Below are positions 19,844 to 28,886 of a stretch of 64,000 bases of DNA, one piece after another. The notes below the pieces were generated by a model, which saw only the letters and a list, made by a program, of their open reading frames with translations, was not told the DNA's origin and did not search any database. Both the position numbers and the translations under genes were made by a program. Where the stretch lies: contig UCJH01000049.1 of the NCBI GenBank assembly GCA_900472785.1, positions 1-64,000 on the forward strand. Reading direction: 5' to 3'. Position 1 is the first letter of the stretch, and the number at the start of each line of letters is the position of its first letter. The DNA comes from Hyphomicrobiales bacterium. GTDB lineage: Bacteria; Pseudomonadota; Alphaproteobacteria; Rhizobiales; Rhizobiaceae.

Positions 19844-20862
19844 TATCCGATCGGGTGTCTGTTGAGGGCCGAATAGGCGCCGGTGACATGATGCTCCAGC
19901 TGCCGCTCGATATCGGCCAAAAGGCTCGATGCGCCGATGCGGAAAAGATCGGGCTCCAGCCAGGCGCGGCCGAGTTCCTCCTTCATCAGGAACTGGTAGT
20001 TCAGCACATCCTTGGCCGCCGAAATGCCGCCGGCCGGCTTGTAGCCGATCCTGATGCCGGTACGCTCCTCATAGGCGCGGATCGCCCGCAGCATGGTCAG
20101 CGTCACCGCAAGCGTCGCGTTGACGCCTTCCTTGCCGGTCGATGTCTTGATAAAATCGGCGCCCGCCATCATGCAGACGAGTGAGGCCTTCGCGACATTG
20201 CGCAGGGTCTTCAGGTCGCCGGTGCCGAGGATTGCCTTGACATGCGCATCGCCGCAGGCGGCGCGATACTCGACCATCTCGTCGTAAAGTGCCGCCCAGT
20301 TGCCGGTCAGCACATGTTCGCGGGTGATGACGATATCGATTTCCTTGGCGCCATCGGCAACCGAGGCTTCGATTTCCTTGACCTTGAGATGATGCGGGCT
20401 CAAGCCTGCGGGAAAGCCGGTGGAAACGGCGGCGACCGGAATACCGGAATCGCCCAGCGCCTCGACGGCGGTTCCGACATAACGGTGATAGACGCAGATC
20501 GCACCCGTGGTGATCGCCCGCGATCCCATGCCCAAAGCATCGAGGATGTCCGGGCGCACCGGGTTCATCGCCTTGGCGCAGAGCCGCTTGACGCGCTCGG
20601 GCGTGTCGTCGCTGTTGAGCGTGGTGAGATCGATGCAGGTCACGGCCTTGAGCAGCCAGGCGGCCTGCGCATCCTTTTTGACCGTGCGGCGTCCAGGCAG
20701 CGTCGCGACGCGGCGTTCGGTCGCGGAGAGGTTGACGCGCGTGTCCATGACCCAGGATAGATCAAGCGGCATGCCGGGATTGCGCAAGGAGGCGTGGTTC
20801 GACAGCGTTATACTGCCGGCATGATCGGCCGTGTCGCGGCGATGGGCAATCTCTGCTTCCAC
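19843..20862 (-). CDS. deoC: deoxyribose-phosphate aldolase
   Basis: The 339-residue class I aldolase splits 2-deoxyribose-5-phosphate into acetaldehyde and glyceraldehyde-3-phosphate. I choose the GTG at 20862 because GGGAGGAAG sits eight bases upstream; an ATG-led reading from 20907 is less well placed. The Schiff-base Lys is in FIKTSTGKEGVNA and the second Lys in GYKPAGGIS. VKAILGTGDL is also typical. It is longer than E. coli DeoC (about 259), matching the long-form enzymes of proteobacteria and animals, with a 60-residue N-terminal extension. It overlaps the aldehyde dehydrogenase start by one base. Confidence 0.92.
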   Translation of the reverse strand: MEAEIAHRRDTADHAGSITLSNHASLRNPGMPLDLSWVMDTRVNLSATERRVATLPGRRTVKKDAQAAWLLKAVTCIDLTTLNSDDTPERVKRLCAKAMNPVRPDILDALGMGSRAITTGAICVYHRYVGTAVEALGDSGIPVAAVSTGFPAGLSPHHLKVKEIEASVADGAKEIDIVITREHVLTGNWAALYDEMVEYRAACGDAHVKAILGTGDLKTLRNVAKASLVCMMAGADFIKTSTGKEGVNATLAVTLTMLRAIRAYEERTGIRIGYKPAGGISAAKDVLNYQFLMKEELGRAWLEPDLFRIGASSLLADIERQLEHHVTGAYSALNRHPIG

Positions 20863-20920
20863 TTGACTTCCTCCCGGCATCGTCCCGTTCGACTGCAGAC
20901 GACACATGGTTTGTTATTTT

Positions 20921-20940
20921 ATTATCATTGGCTTGATAAT
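20921..20940. promoter_or_regulatory. DeoR-type operator candidate upstream of deoC
   Basis: ATTATCA (20921-20927) and TGATAAT (20934-20940) form a perfect inverted repeat with a 6-base spacer in an AT-rich 139-base gap between the DeoR-family gene and deoC. A wider TTTGT/ACAAA pair brackets it. It is the best site for the regulator encoded just upstream. Confidence 0.5.
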
Positions 20941-21001
20941 TTCATCACAAAGACCGGTCGTCAAGATCGTTTTTTCCGGATGCCGTTCGAAATGCGCCGG
21001 C

Positions 21002-21730
21002 TCAGGCGGAGATGTCGGTTGGCCCGTCCTCGGTCAGGACCGCATCGAAGGACTGCATGTCGCTGAAGAATGCCGGCTTGAGTTTGCCGATCTTGCTTTT
21101 GTCGATCAGAAGCACGTTCTTCTGCGCCCGCGACATCGCCTTGCGCTTGATTTCCGCCTCATGAAAATGCGCGCAGGTCGCGCCGCGCCGGCTATCGACG
21201 CCGGCGGCTGAGAGGAAAGCGACGTTGATTACCAGCGAATCAAGGGTTCCCAGGCCTGATGACCCGGAAAAGGACGCAGAAGCGGGATGGTAGAGGCCGC
21301 CGAGCATGACAAGCCGGACATTCGGCTTTCGCGCCAGCCTTTCGGCGACGTTCAGGGAATAGCAGACAGCGGTCAGGTGCACGTCTTCGGGAAGCAGATC
21401 GACGAGATAGGGCAGCGTCGTGCCGCAATCGAAGAAGATCGTTTCGTCGTGATGGATATAGTCGGCCGCATGGGCGCACACGTCCCGTTTGGCGGCCGCG
21501 TGGCTGTCGGCCGCCTTCGAGATTTCATAGGGGTTGTCGGTTTCGCTCTCCGCTGCCGGGACGATATGGCCGCCGAGAAAGCCGAAACGTTCGGTATTGG
21601 CGCTGACATCGCGGCGCACCGTCATTTCGGAGACGCCAAGGATCTGTGCGGCATTCTTGATGTGAAGAACGCGATGTTGCGATAGGGCATCGGACAGGGC
21701 GGATATGCGCTGTTCCTTCCGCGTATTCAT
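21002..21730 (-). CDS. deoR: DeoR-family transcriptional repressor
   Basis: The 242-residue regulator has an N-terminal winged helix (VLHIKNAAQILGVSEMTVRRDVS, residues 19-41) and a C-terminal sugar-phosphate sensor domain with YIHHDETIFFDCGTTLPYLVDLLP and SLVINVAFLSAAGVDS. The family binds phosphorylated sugars as inducers. It is encoded directly upstream of deoC on the same strand, so control of the deoC-aldehyde dehydrogenase-mutarotase-kinase operon by deoxyribose-5-phosphate is likely. The symbol is used by position and family; orthology to E. coli DeoR is not proven. Confidence 0.82.
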   Translation of the reverse strand: MNTRKEQRISALSDALSQHRVLHIKNAAQILGVSEMTVRRDVSANTERFGFLGGHIVPAAESETDNPYEISKAADSHAAAKRDVCAHAADYIHHDETIFFDCGTTLPYLVDLLPEDVHLTAVCYSLNVAERLARKPNVRLVMLGGLYHPASASFSGSSGLGTLDSLVINVAFLSAAGVDSRRGATCAHFHEAEIKRKAMSRAQKNVLLIDKSKIGKLKPAFFSDMQSFDAVLTEDGPTDISA

Positions 21731-21920
21731 AACCCAAGCCTCGTCTGGTTTTCCCTAAGCCTTCCTGTTCCCGCCATGACGGGAACGCAAAAGGATCACA
21801 GCATGGATAGCGTTTTGATAGAAATATAACAAGAGTGTGTACGACAAGGCTCAAGTGCAAGCTTCGCCGCCGTCCGCACGCCGTGGCAAAAGGACATTCG
21901 CGATCCCGCCGGGCGCTGTC

Positions 21921-23822
21921 TCAGATGACCACCTGCTCGCCGATTTCCACCACCCGGTTGGCGGGCAGGCGGAAGTAGGCGGACGGATCGATGCCGATGC
22001 CGGCGGTGGCGATGTAGAGTTTGTCCTGCCAGCCGGGCAGGCCGGCCTTCGGGTCGCTGATGATGTTGCGGCGGCCGAGATAGAACGAGGTCTGCATGAT
22101 CTCAAACTTGAAGCCTGCCTTCTTGCACAGCGCCAGAGCGCGCGAGACGTTCTGGTCGTCCATGAAGCCGAAGGTGACTTCAAGGCGCAGGAAGCGTTCC
22201 GACAGTTTCGTCAGCAGCACGCGCTGCGAATCCGGGACATAGGGCACATCGGCAGTATTGACCGTCAGGATGACGTTCTGCTCGTGCAGGACGTGGTTGT
22301 GCTTGATGTTGTGCAGGAGAACGGCCGGCGTCGTATCCGGCACGCTTGTCAGGAACACCGCGGTGCCGGGCACCGAAACCGGCGCATGGTCCGACTTGCG
22401 TTCGATGGACTTAATGAACATCTCCAGCGGCACGTCGTTGCGCGCCGTCTTCTGCCTGAGAATCAGCGATCCCTTCCGCCAGGTCCACATCACCACCATG
22501 ATGACAAGCGCCAAGAGCACCGGCACCCAGCCGCCATCATGGATTTTCAACAGGTTGGCGCAGAGGAACACCGCCTCCAGCGCCAGCAGCGGAAACAGGA
22601 TCAGTCCGGAGGTCATTGCCGACCAGCCCCAGACGGAGCGCAGGTACTGGACGGACATCAGCGTCGTCACCACCATCGCCCCGGTGACGGAGATGCCATA
22701 GGCGGTGGCCAGCGATTTCGAATCCCCGAAGGTGAAGATCAGCACCATGACGCCGATGAACAGCAGGGTGTTGACCGCCGGGACATAGATCTGCCCGGTA
22801 TTGGTCTCGGAGGTGAAGGTGATCTGCAACCGCGGCAGAAAGCCGAGATGCACGGCCTGGCGCGCCAGCGAGAAGGCGCCGGTGATGACCGCCTGGCTGG
22901 CAATGATCGTCGCGGCCGTCGCCAGGAGGACGATCGGCAGCAGCGCCCAGTCGGGATACATCAGATAGAACGGGTTGTCGAAAGCTTCGGGATGGGCAAG
23001 CACGAAAGCGCCTTGGCCCAGATAGTTCAGCACCAGTGCCGGAAAGACCAGGATGAACCAGGCGACCTGGATGGGCTTGCGGCCGAAATGCCCGAGATCG
23101 GCATAGAGCGCCTCGGCGCCGGTTACTGTCAGGAAGACGGCGCCGAGAACGATCAGCCCGAGGAAGCCGGCATGCGTGATGAACCAGACGGCATTCACTG
23201 GATTGAGCGCCTGCAGGATCTGATAATCGTCGGAGATATGAAGCAGGCCGCCCCAGGCGAGCGCCACGAACCAGACCACCGTGACGGGGCCAAAGAAATT
23301 CGAGACGGCGGCGGTGCCGTGCGACTGAACCATGAACAGCAGCACCATGATGACGGCCGAGATCGGCAGCACGTAATCGCCAAGGACCGGCGTCACGAGC
23401 TTCAGCCCCTCGACCGCCGACATCACGGAGAGCGCAGGTGTGATCATCGCGTCGCCGATGAACAGGGCAGCACCGATGATGCCGGCAAAGAACAGCACCG
23501 GCATATAGCGTCCGGTCTTCTTCATCAGCAATGCGAGCAGCGACAGCGTGCCGCCTTCGCCGTCATTGTCGGCACGCAGCAGGAACAGCACATATTTGAA
23601 GGTGACGATGATGGTGAGCGTCCAGACCATCAGCGAAATCAGGCCGATGATCTCGTCGGGACTGACGCCGTCATGCACGAAGGGCCGCAGGGCTTCCCTA
23701 AAGGCATAGAGCGGGCTGGTGCCGATATCGCCATAGACCACACCAATCGATCCGACCAGCAGGGTCAGGAACTTGCGCATGCCGGCCGGGCCTGTGGACG
23801 TGTCGCCGATGGAAGCGGTCAT
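21921..23822 (-). CDS. kup: Kup-type low-affinity potassium transporter
   Basis: The 633-residue inner-membrane protein takes up K+ with protons. The ATG at 23822 has GGAGA upstream; an earlier ATG at 23840 is less likely. The family start [23 protein letters not shown] is near residue 25, then about twelve helices to residue 440, then a C-terminal cytosolic domain with [22 protein letters not shown]. The length fits Kup/TrkD (about 620-640). It is separate from the kdp operon at 33.4-41.7 kb, so this segment carries both low- and high-affinity potassium systems. Confidence 0.93.
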   Translation of the reverse strand: MTASIGDTSTGPAGMRKFLTLLVGSIGVVYGDIGTSPLYAFREALRPFVHDGVSPDEIIGLISLMVWTLTIIVTFKYVLFLLRADNDGEGGTLSLLALLMKKTGRYMPVLFFAGIIGAALFIGDAMITPALSVMSAVEGLKLVTPVLGDYVLPISAVIMVLLFMVQSHGTAAVSNFFGPVTVVWFVALAWGGLLHISDDYQILQALNPVNAVWFITHAGFLGLIVLGAVFLTVTGAEALYADLGHFGRKPIQVAWFILVFPALVLNYLGQGAFVLAHPEAFDNPFYLMYPDWALLPIVLLATAATIIASQAVITGAFSLARQAVHLGFLPRLQITFTSETNTGQIYVPAVNTLLFIGVMVLIFTFGDSKSLATAYGISVTGAMVVTTLMSVQYLRSVWGWSAMTSGLILFPLLALEAVFLCANLLKIHDGGWVPVLLALVIMVVMWTWRKGSLILRQKTARNDVPLEMFIKSIERKSDHAPVSVPGTAVFLTSVPDTTPAVLLHNIKHNHVLHEQNVILTVNTADVPYVPDSQRVLLTKLSERFLRLEVTFGFMDDQNVSRALALCKKAGFKFEIMQTSFYLGRRNIISDPKAGLPGWQDKLYIATAGIGIDPSAYFRLPANRVVEIGEQVVI

Positions 23823-24096
23823 TTTGTCTCCAGCTCGCAAGGAGCCTGTTTCCCGTCGAAACGGATTGAGCCATCATATGGCGCACCGGCTTCAATCGGC
23901 AATCGATGCGTTGCACCATGCCGGGAAGCCGCCGGTTTGCCTCCCTTAGCGCTAAAACAGGGGGCACTCAAGGTCGGGACGCCCGGCCGGCGGCGACAGC
24001 CCGCCAAAGCCATAGTGCAGTGCGAAAAAAACTGCTAAAGGCCTCGAAAAAGCGCGGCACAAGGCCGCCGCAAACCAGCCTGGGCGCCATCGACAA

Positions 24097-25719
24097 ATGA
24101 TTCGCATCGAAAATATCAGCAAGCAGCTGAGCCACCGCATTCTGTTCATCGAGGCATCGGCTGCCCTGAACCGGGGTGAAAAGGTCGGGCTCGTCGGCCC
24201 AAACGGCGCGGGCAAGACGACGGTCTTCCGAATGATCACCGGCGAGGAACAGCCGGACGAAGGCCAGGTCTCCGTCGACAAGGGCGTGACCATCGGCTAC
24301 TTCAACCAGGACGTCGGCGAGATGGAAGGCCGCAGCGCCGTTGCCGAAGTCATGAACGGTGCCGGTCCCGTCAGCGTCGTTGCCGCGGAACTGCACGCTC
24401 TCGAGGCCGCCATGGTCGATCCGGACCGGATGGACGAGATGGACGCGATCATCGAGCGCTACGGCGAGGTGCAGGCGCGCTACGAGGAGCTCGATGGCTA
24501 TGCGCTGGATGGCCGCGCCCGCGAGGTGTTGGCAGGCCTGAGCTTTACCGAAGAAATGATGGACGGCGATGTGGCCAAGCTGTCCGGCGGCTGGAAGATG
24601 CGCGTTGCGCTTGCCCGCATCCTGTTGATGCGGCCCGACGTCATGCTGCTCGACGAACCATCGAACCATCTGGATCTCGAAAGCCTGATCTGGCTGGAGG
24701 CGTTTCTCAAGAATTACGAGGGCGCCCTTTTGATGACCTCGCACGATCGCGAGTTCATGAACCGCATCGTCAACAAGATCATCGAGATCGACAGCGGTTC
24801 GCTCAACAGCTATTCCGGCGACTACACCTTCTATGAGGGGCAGCGGGCGCTGAACGAGAAGCACCAGCTCGCCCAGTTCGAGCGGCAGCAGGCGATGCTG
24901 GCCAAGGAAATCAAGTTCATCGAGCGCTTCAAGGCGCGCGCCTCGCATGCGTCGCAGGTGCAGAGCCGGGTGAAGAAGCTCGACAAGATCGAGCGCGTCG
25001 AGCCGCCGAAGCGCCGCCAGACGGTGTCCTTCGATTTCCTGCCGGCGCCGCGCTCCGGCGAGGATGTCGTGATCATCAAGAAGGTGCACAAGAAATACGG
25101 CAGCCGCACCATCTATGAGGATCTGGATTTCGTCGTCCGCCGTAAGGAACGCTGGTGCATCATGGGTATCAACGGCGCCGGAAAATCGACGCTGCTCAAG
25201 CTCGTCACCGGTTCCACCAATCCCGACGAAGGCACTGTCGCGCTCGGCGCCAGCGTCAAGATGGGCTATTTCGCACAGCATGCGATGGATATTCTCGATG
25301 GTGAGAATACCGTGCTCGAAATGTTGGAAAACCAGTTTCCACGGGCGGGGCAGGCACCGCTGCGTGCCTTGGCCGGCTGCTTCGGCTTCTCCGGCGACGA
25401 CGTCGAGAAACGCTGCCGGGTGCTGTCGGGCGGTGAAAAGGCGCGGCTGGTCATGGCGATCATGCTGTTCGACCCGCCAAACCTGCTGGTGCTCGACGAG
25501 CCGACCAACCATCTCGATCTCGATACGAAGGAAATGCTGATCAAGGCGCTGTCGGAATACGAGGGCACCATGCTCTTCGTCTCCCACGACCGGCATTTCC
25601 TCGGCGCCCTGTCCAACCGCGTGCTGGAACTGACGCCGGAGGGCATCCATCAGTACGGCGGAGGCTACACGGAGTATGTGGCCCGCACCGGTCATGAGGC
25701 GCCGGGTCTGCGCAGCTAG
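24097..25719 (+). CDS. ABC-F family ATPase (ribosome-associated type)
   Basis: The 540-residue protein has two fused ABC ATPase domains and no membrane segment. Domain one has GPNGAGKTT, LSGGWKMRVALARI and MLLDEPSNHLD; domain two has GINGAGKST, LSGGEKARLVMAI and LVLDEPTNHLD. The linker between them at about residues 250-330 is helical and basic (QRALNEKHQLAQFERQQAMLAKEIKFIERF), as in ABC-F translation factors that bind the ribosomal E site. It is closest in layout to the YbiT/Uup group; which one cannot be told by eye. It is divergent from kup. Confidence 0.9.
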   Translation: MIRIENISKQLSHRILFIEASAALNRGEKVGLVGPNGAGKTTVFRMITGEEQPDEGQVSVDKGVTIGYFNQDVGEMEGRSAVAEVMNGAGPVSVVAAELHALEAAMVDPDRMDEMDAIIERYGEVQARYEELDGYALDGRAREVLAGLSFTEEMMDGDVAKLSGGWKMRVALARILLMRPDVMLLDEPSNHLDLESLIWLEAFLKNYEGALLMTSHDREFMNRIVNKIIEIDSGSLNSYSGDYTFYEGQRALNEKHQLAQFERQQAMLAKEIKFIERFKARASHASQVQSRVKKLDKIERVEPPKRRQTVSFDFLPAPRSGEDVVIIKKVHKKYGSRTIYEDLDFVVRRKERWCIMGINGAGKSTLLKLVTGSTNPDEGTVALGASVKMGYFAQHAMDILDGENTVLEMLENQFPRAGQAPLRALAGCFGFSGDDVEKRCRVLSGGEKARLVMAIMLFDPPNLLVLDEPTNHLDLDTKEMLIKALSEYEGTMLFVSHDRHFLGALSNRVLELTPEGIHQYGGGYTEYVARTGHEAPGLRS

Positions 25720-25780
25720 GACAGGAAACGGCCGTGGGGCAGTTCGGGTCGGACAATTGACGGCCAGGATATCCAGCAAA

Positions 25781-25816
25781 AAGCCCGACCGATGGAGGCG
25801 CCGGTCGGGCTTCTTT
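25781..25816. terminator. bidirectional rho-independent terminator
   Basis: AAGCCCGACCG (25781-25791) and CGGTCGGGCTT (25802-25812) form a perfect 11-bp stem with a 10-base loop. TTCTTT follows on the plus strand and TTTTT on the minus strand. It serves the ABC-F gene and the convergent 93-residue gene. Confidence 0.88.
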
Positions 25817-25825
25817 GTGCGGGGA

Positions 25826-26107
25826 TCAGTAGCAGCCGGCGCACATCGCGTCGGTGGCCCCGCCGGGAGGTTTGATCATTGCCAGCAAACGCCTTTTTCG
25901 CCCTGCAAAGAGGCTTTCTTCCATGGACCCGGCGTCAGCCTGTCGCGTCGTCGCCTTGGCCGGTTCCCGCTGGCGGAGGCGCCCCGCCGCGGTATGGAGC
26001 AGAGATTTGAATTCCGCCATCTGGACGCCGTCGGCGCGCATCACGGCGCGGATCAGCGGATCAGTCAGTACCTCGTTGAGGGTGAGATCGGTCTGGGCCT
26101 GATACAT
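25826..26107 (-). CDS. hypothetical protein, 93 residues, Cys tail
   Basis: The small soluble protein begins at the ATG at 26107 after an AAGGAGA site. The N-terminal part (LTLNEVLTDPLIRAVMRADGVQMAEFKSLLHTAAGRL) is two short helices. The tail is basic and ends in MCAGCY, a CxxC that could bind metal or form a disulphide. I recognise no named family. It is divergent from a TetR regulator and shares a promoter with palindromic boxes, so it is a likely target of that regulator. Confidence 0.55.
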   Translation of the reverse strand: MYQAQTDLTLNEVLTDPLIRAVMRADGVQMAEFKSLLHTAAGRLRQREPAKATTRQADAGSMEESLFAGRKRRLLAMIKPPGGATDAMCAGCY

Positions 26108-26173
26108 GGTGGTCTCCTTGGTCTTTCGCGTCTTGCCGGTTCGGAGCCGTCCTTGACTTTGCTGAAACGTAGT

Positions 26174-26214
26174 GTTACCGGTAAGTAACATCGCAATAGT
26201 TACCGACCGGTCAC
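26174..26214. promoter_or_regulatory. twin palindromic operator for the TetR regulator
   Basis: GTTACCGGTAAGTAAC at 26174-26189 contains the perfect palindrome TTACCGGTAA, and GTTACCGACCGGTCAC at 26199-26214 contains the perfect palindrome GACCGGTC. Both begin with GTTACCG and are 25 bases apart. They lie directly upstream of the TetR gene and between it and the 93-residue gene, the usual site for an autorepressor. Confidence 0.6.
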
Positions 26215-26218
26215 ACCT

Positions 26219-26857
26219 ATGTCAATAACCACCGTGCAGAAAAATTCGAAACGCAGTGCCGATGCGAAATCGGAAGGGGACTGTCGGGAGGCGCGCCCGG
26301 CGCCGCGGGACCGCATCGTTTCGACCGCATGCGATCTGTTTCGCCAGCACGGCATCCGCGGCATCGGCGTCGATGCGATCGCGGAAGCCGCCGAAACCAA
26401 CAAGATGACGCTCTATCGTCATTTCGGATCGAAGGACGATCTCGTCTGCGAGACGCTGAAGTTCACCTCTCAAAAGGCCGCAGCCTTCTGGGACGCGCTT
26501 GAAACTGCCCATCCCGGCGATGCGATGGCCCAGCTGCACGGCTGGGTGAAGGCCCGGGCGCAATGTCTGACCGACGAGCCTTATGGCTGCGATCTCGCCA
26601 ATGCCGCCGTGGAGCTTAAGGAGCAGGGCCATCCGGCCCATGCGGTGATCGAAAATTTCAAGACCGCCCAGCACCAGCGGCTTGTCCTGCTGTGCGGGCA
26701 GGCGGGCGTTCCCCAGTCCGAACTTCTGGCCGACACGCTGTCGATGCTGCTCGAAGGCGCGCGCGTCAGCCGTCTGGCGATCGGCACGGACGGACCTTCG
26801 GCCCATTTCGTGCGGGCCTGCGAGGCGACGATCGCTTCGTTCGGAGGCGCGCGATAG
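26219..26857 (+). CDS. TetR-family transcriptional regulator
   Basis: The 212-residue regulator has an N-terminal helix-turn-helix at about residues 32-78 (DRIVSTACDLFRQHGIRGIGVDAIAEAAETNKMTLYRHFGSKDDL region) and a helical ligand domain. The first 30 residues are polar, and the ATG overlaps the operator edge with no good ribosome binding site, so a start further in cannot be excluded. It is divergent from the 93-residue gene. The ligand is unknown. Confidence 0.85.
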   Translation: MSITTVQKNSKRSADAKSEGDCREARPAPRDRIVSTACDLFRQHGIRGIGVDAIAEAAETNKMTLYRHFGSKDDLVCETLKFTSQKAAAFWDALETAHPGDAMAQLHGWVKARAQCLTDEPYGCDLANAAVELKEQGHPAHAVIENFKTAQHQRLVLLCGQAGVPQSELLADTLSMLLEGARVSRLAIGTDGPSAHFVRACEATIASFGGAR

Positions 26858-26900
26858 CGTTTTCGCGGAGGATTGCGGAGCTTTGGGACATGCCTGCCGC

Positions 26901-28886
26901 TCAGGGCAGGCGCGATTGCATCAGCGCATAATAGGCGGCAAGCGCCGGAATACCCTGCTCCAGCGCCTCGAAAACCGGATCGTCCGCATAGAGACGACCA
27001 TCATATTTCCGCTCCAGCATGGCGGCGTGCTCGGCCAGCAAAGCCGGCGGCGCGGCGCGCAGAACCGTGAACACCGGTGACAGCGTCTTGCGGCCCTTGA
27101 CGGTGATGCTGTCGAGCTCGGCAATGGTGAAATCGCCGGCACACAGCTGCGCCGTCTGCTCGCCGATCAGCAGCGGCACGCCGTAATTCTTCGATTCGCC
27201 CTCGAGGCGCGAGGCAAGATTGACGCTGTCTCCGAGCACCGAATAGTCGAAACGCTGCGTCGAGCCCATATTGCCGACGACGCAATCGCCGGTGTTGATG
27301 CCGATGCCGATCCGCAGAGAGGGCGGCGCTGCCACTCCTTCCGACACAGCCTCTTGGGCAAGCTCGTCGTTCAGCGCGGTGATCGCCTCCAGCATGTCGA
27401 GGGCGGCGGCCACGGCATGCCGGGCATGGGCCTCGTCGTCGAGCGGGGCGTTCCAGAAGGCCATCAGGCAATCGCCGATATATTTGTCGATCGTGCCGCC
27501 GCTCTTCAGCACGATGTCGGAAAGCGGCGTCAAAAGCCGGTTGATCAGCGTCGTCAGGCGCTCCGGGTCGTCCTTCATCGCTTCCGCGATGGTGGTGAAG
27601 CCGCGCACGTCGCAGAACAGGATGGTCAGCGTTCGCCGCTCGCCGCCAAGCTTCAGCTGCGAGGGGTCGTTGGCCAGCCGCTCGACCAGCGCCGGGGAAA
27701 GATAGCGCGAAAAGGCACGGGTGATGTCGCGCCGGCTCCGGCGCTCCGCCGCATAATCGACCGCCGCCTGCCCGGTAACCACGAAGAGAAAGCCGAGCGT
27801 CGGCCCGACCGGCGAAACGAAGACCCGTCCGAAGCGCAAGAGCAGATAGCTTGCGGCGGCACATGCGATCACGGCCGCGAGGCTGACCAGAACCGTCGCC
27901 AGCCCGGTTCCGCGCCGGACGAGAAGAGCGGCCAGCAGGACCGCAAGGGCGATCGCGGCGAGGCAGGGAAGATATCCCGCCCGCTCGATGGAAAGCCCGT
28001 GGGCGAGATTGTCGAAGATCGTTGCCTGAATTTCCGCCCCGGCAACCAGATGCTCGGTGTGCACCGTATAGGATGTCGCAAAGGCATCGACGCCGCCGCC
28101 CTGCAGCGTGGGTGCATTCTGGAGGCTCAGGCCGATGATGACGACCCGGTTCCGGAAGATGCCCGGCGGAAGGAAGTTTTCCGGATCGAGCGCCTGGTAG
28201 TAGGACACGGTGGGATAGGTGCGGGCCGGGCCGAAGCTCTGGATCAGCCGGTCCTCGAGCAGTTGCGGCGGTGGTTCGCCTTTCGCCGCCAGCAGCTGTG
28301 CCGCAAAACCGTCGGGATAGCCGGGCATCTGCCGCAGGGTGCCGTCGCCGCTCAGATGCACCGAGGCGATGCCGGTGCGGGCGCCGCGCGCGGAAAATTC
28401 CGCCAGCGGCTCGGTCCGCACGAACTGATCTGCCTGCGGCGTGCGGATCAGGCTTTCGTCCCCGGCGAGCACGACATCCGCGCCGAGCGCTGCGGCAAGT
28501 GCCGTATCGTTTCGCGGATCAGCCGATGGTTCCGCGAAGATCACGTCGAAACCGATGACCTTCGCGCCGGCCTGCCTCAGCGCCGTCACCAGCCGGCCAT
28601 GGATTTCGCGCGGCCACGGCCACTGGCTGCCGACCTCCGCCATGGACGGGCCGTCGATCGCGACGATGACCGGCCCCTCCGCCGGCCGCGACGGTGGCGC
28701 AATCGTCGAAAGATAATCGAAACTGCGCAGCTCGATGAGTGCGAAGGGGGCTGTCAGGGAGACGAGGGAAAGCAGAGCCATTCCGGCGACGGAGAGGGCT
28801 GTAAGACTAAGCCGCCGTCTTGTGCGTTGGGCTGCGGTGCCAACGCGGGACACGGCGGACGATCGGCGTGATGCTGCAATCGCCAT
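26901..28886 (-). CDS. CHASE2-domain membrane adenylate/guanylate cyclase
   Basis: The 661-residue protein has one helix at residues 28-50, a periplasmic CHASE2 domain to about 300, three helices at 305-372 and a cytoplasmic class III cyclase domain from about 415. The metal-binding Asp are D426 (FCDVRGF) and D472 (DKYIGD), the base-contacting Lys is K468, and the transition-state Asn and Arg are in VNLASRLE (N556, R560). All catalytic residues are present, so it should be active and probably purine-specific. The ATG at 28886 overlaps the FecR-TPR gene stop as TGATG. A TTG start at 28928 is less likely. The CHASE2 part presumably senses an envelope signal. Confidence 0.9.
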   Translation of the reverse strand: MAIAASRRSSAVSRVGTAAQRTRRRLSLTALSVAGMALLSLVSLTAPFALIELRSFDYLSTIAPPSRPAEGPVIVAIDGPSMAEVGSQWPWPREIHGRLVTALRQAGAKVIGFDVIFAEPSADPRNDTALAAALGADVVLAGDESLIRTPQADQFVRTEPLAEFSARGARTGIASVHLSGDGTLRQMPGYPDGFAAQLLAAKGEPPPQLLEDRLIQSFGPARTYPTVSYYQALDPENFLPPGIFRNRVVIIGLSLQNAPTLQGGGVDAFATSYTVHTEHLVAGAEIQATIFDNLAHGLSIERAGYLPCLAAIALAVLLAALLVRRGTGLATVLVSLAAVIACAAASYLLLRFGRVFVSPVGPTLGFLFVVTGQAAVDYAAERRSRRDITRAFSRYLSPALVERLANDPSQLKLGGERRTLTILFCDVRGFTTIAEAMKDDPERLTTLINRLLTPLSDIVLKSGGTIDKYIGDCLMAFWNAPLDDEAHARHAVAAALDMLEAITALNDELAQEAVSEGVAAPPSLRIGIGINTGDCVVGNMGSTQRFDYSVLGDSVNLASRLEGESKNYGVPLLIGEQTAQLCAGDFTIAELDSITVKGRKTLSPVFTVLRAAPPALLAEHAAMLERKYDGRLYADDPVFEALEQGIPALAAYYALMQSRLP

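Noticed and set aside
21837-24038. A 733-codon plus-strand frame over the kup gene
   Set aside because: Kup is clear on the minus strand; this frame is low-complexity, Gln/Arg/His-rich shadow.
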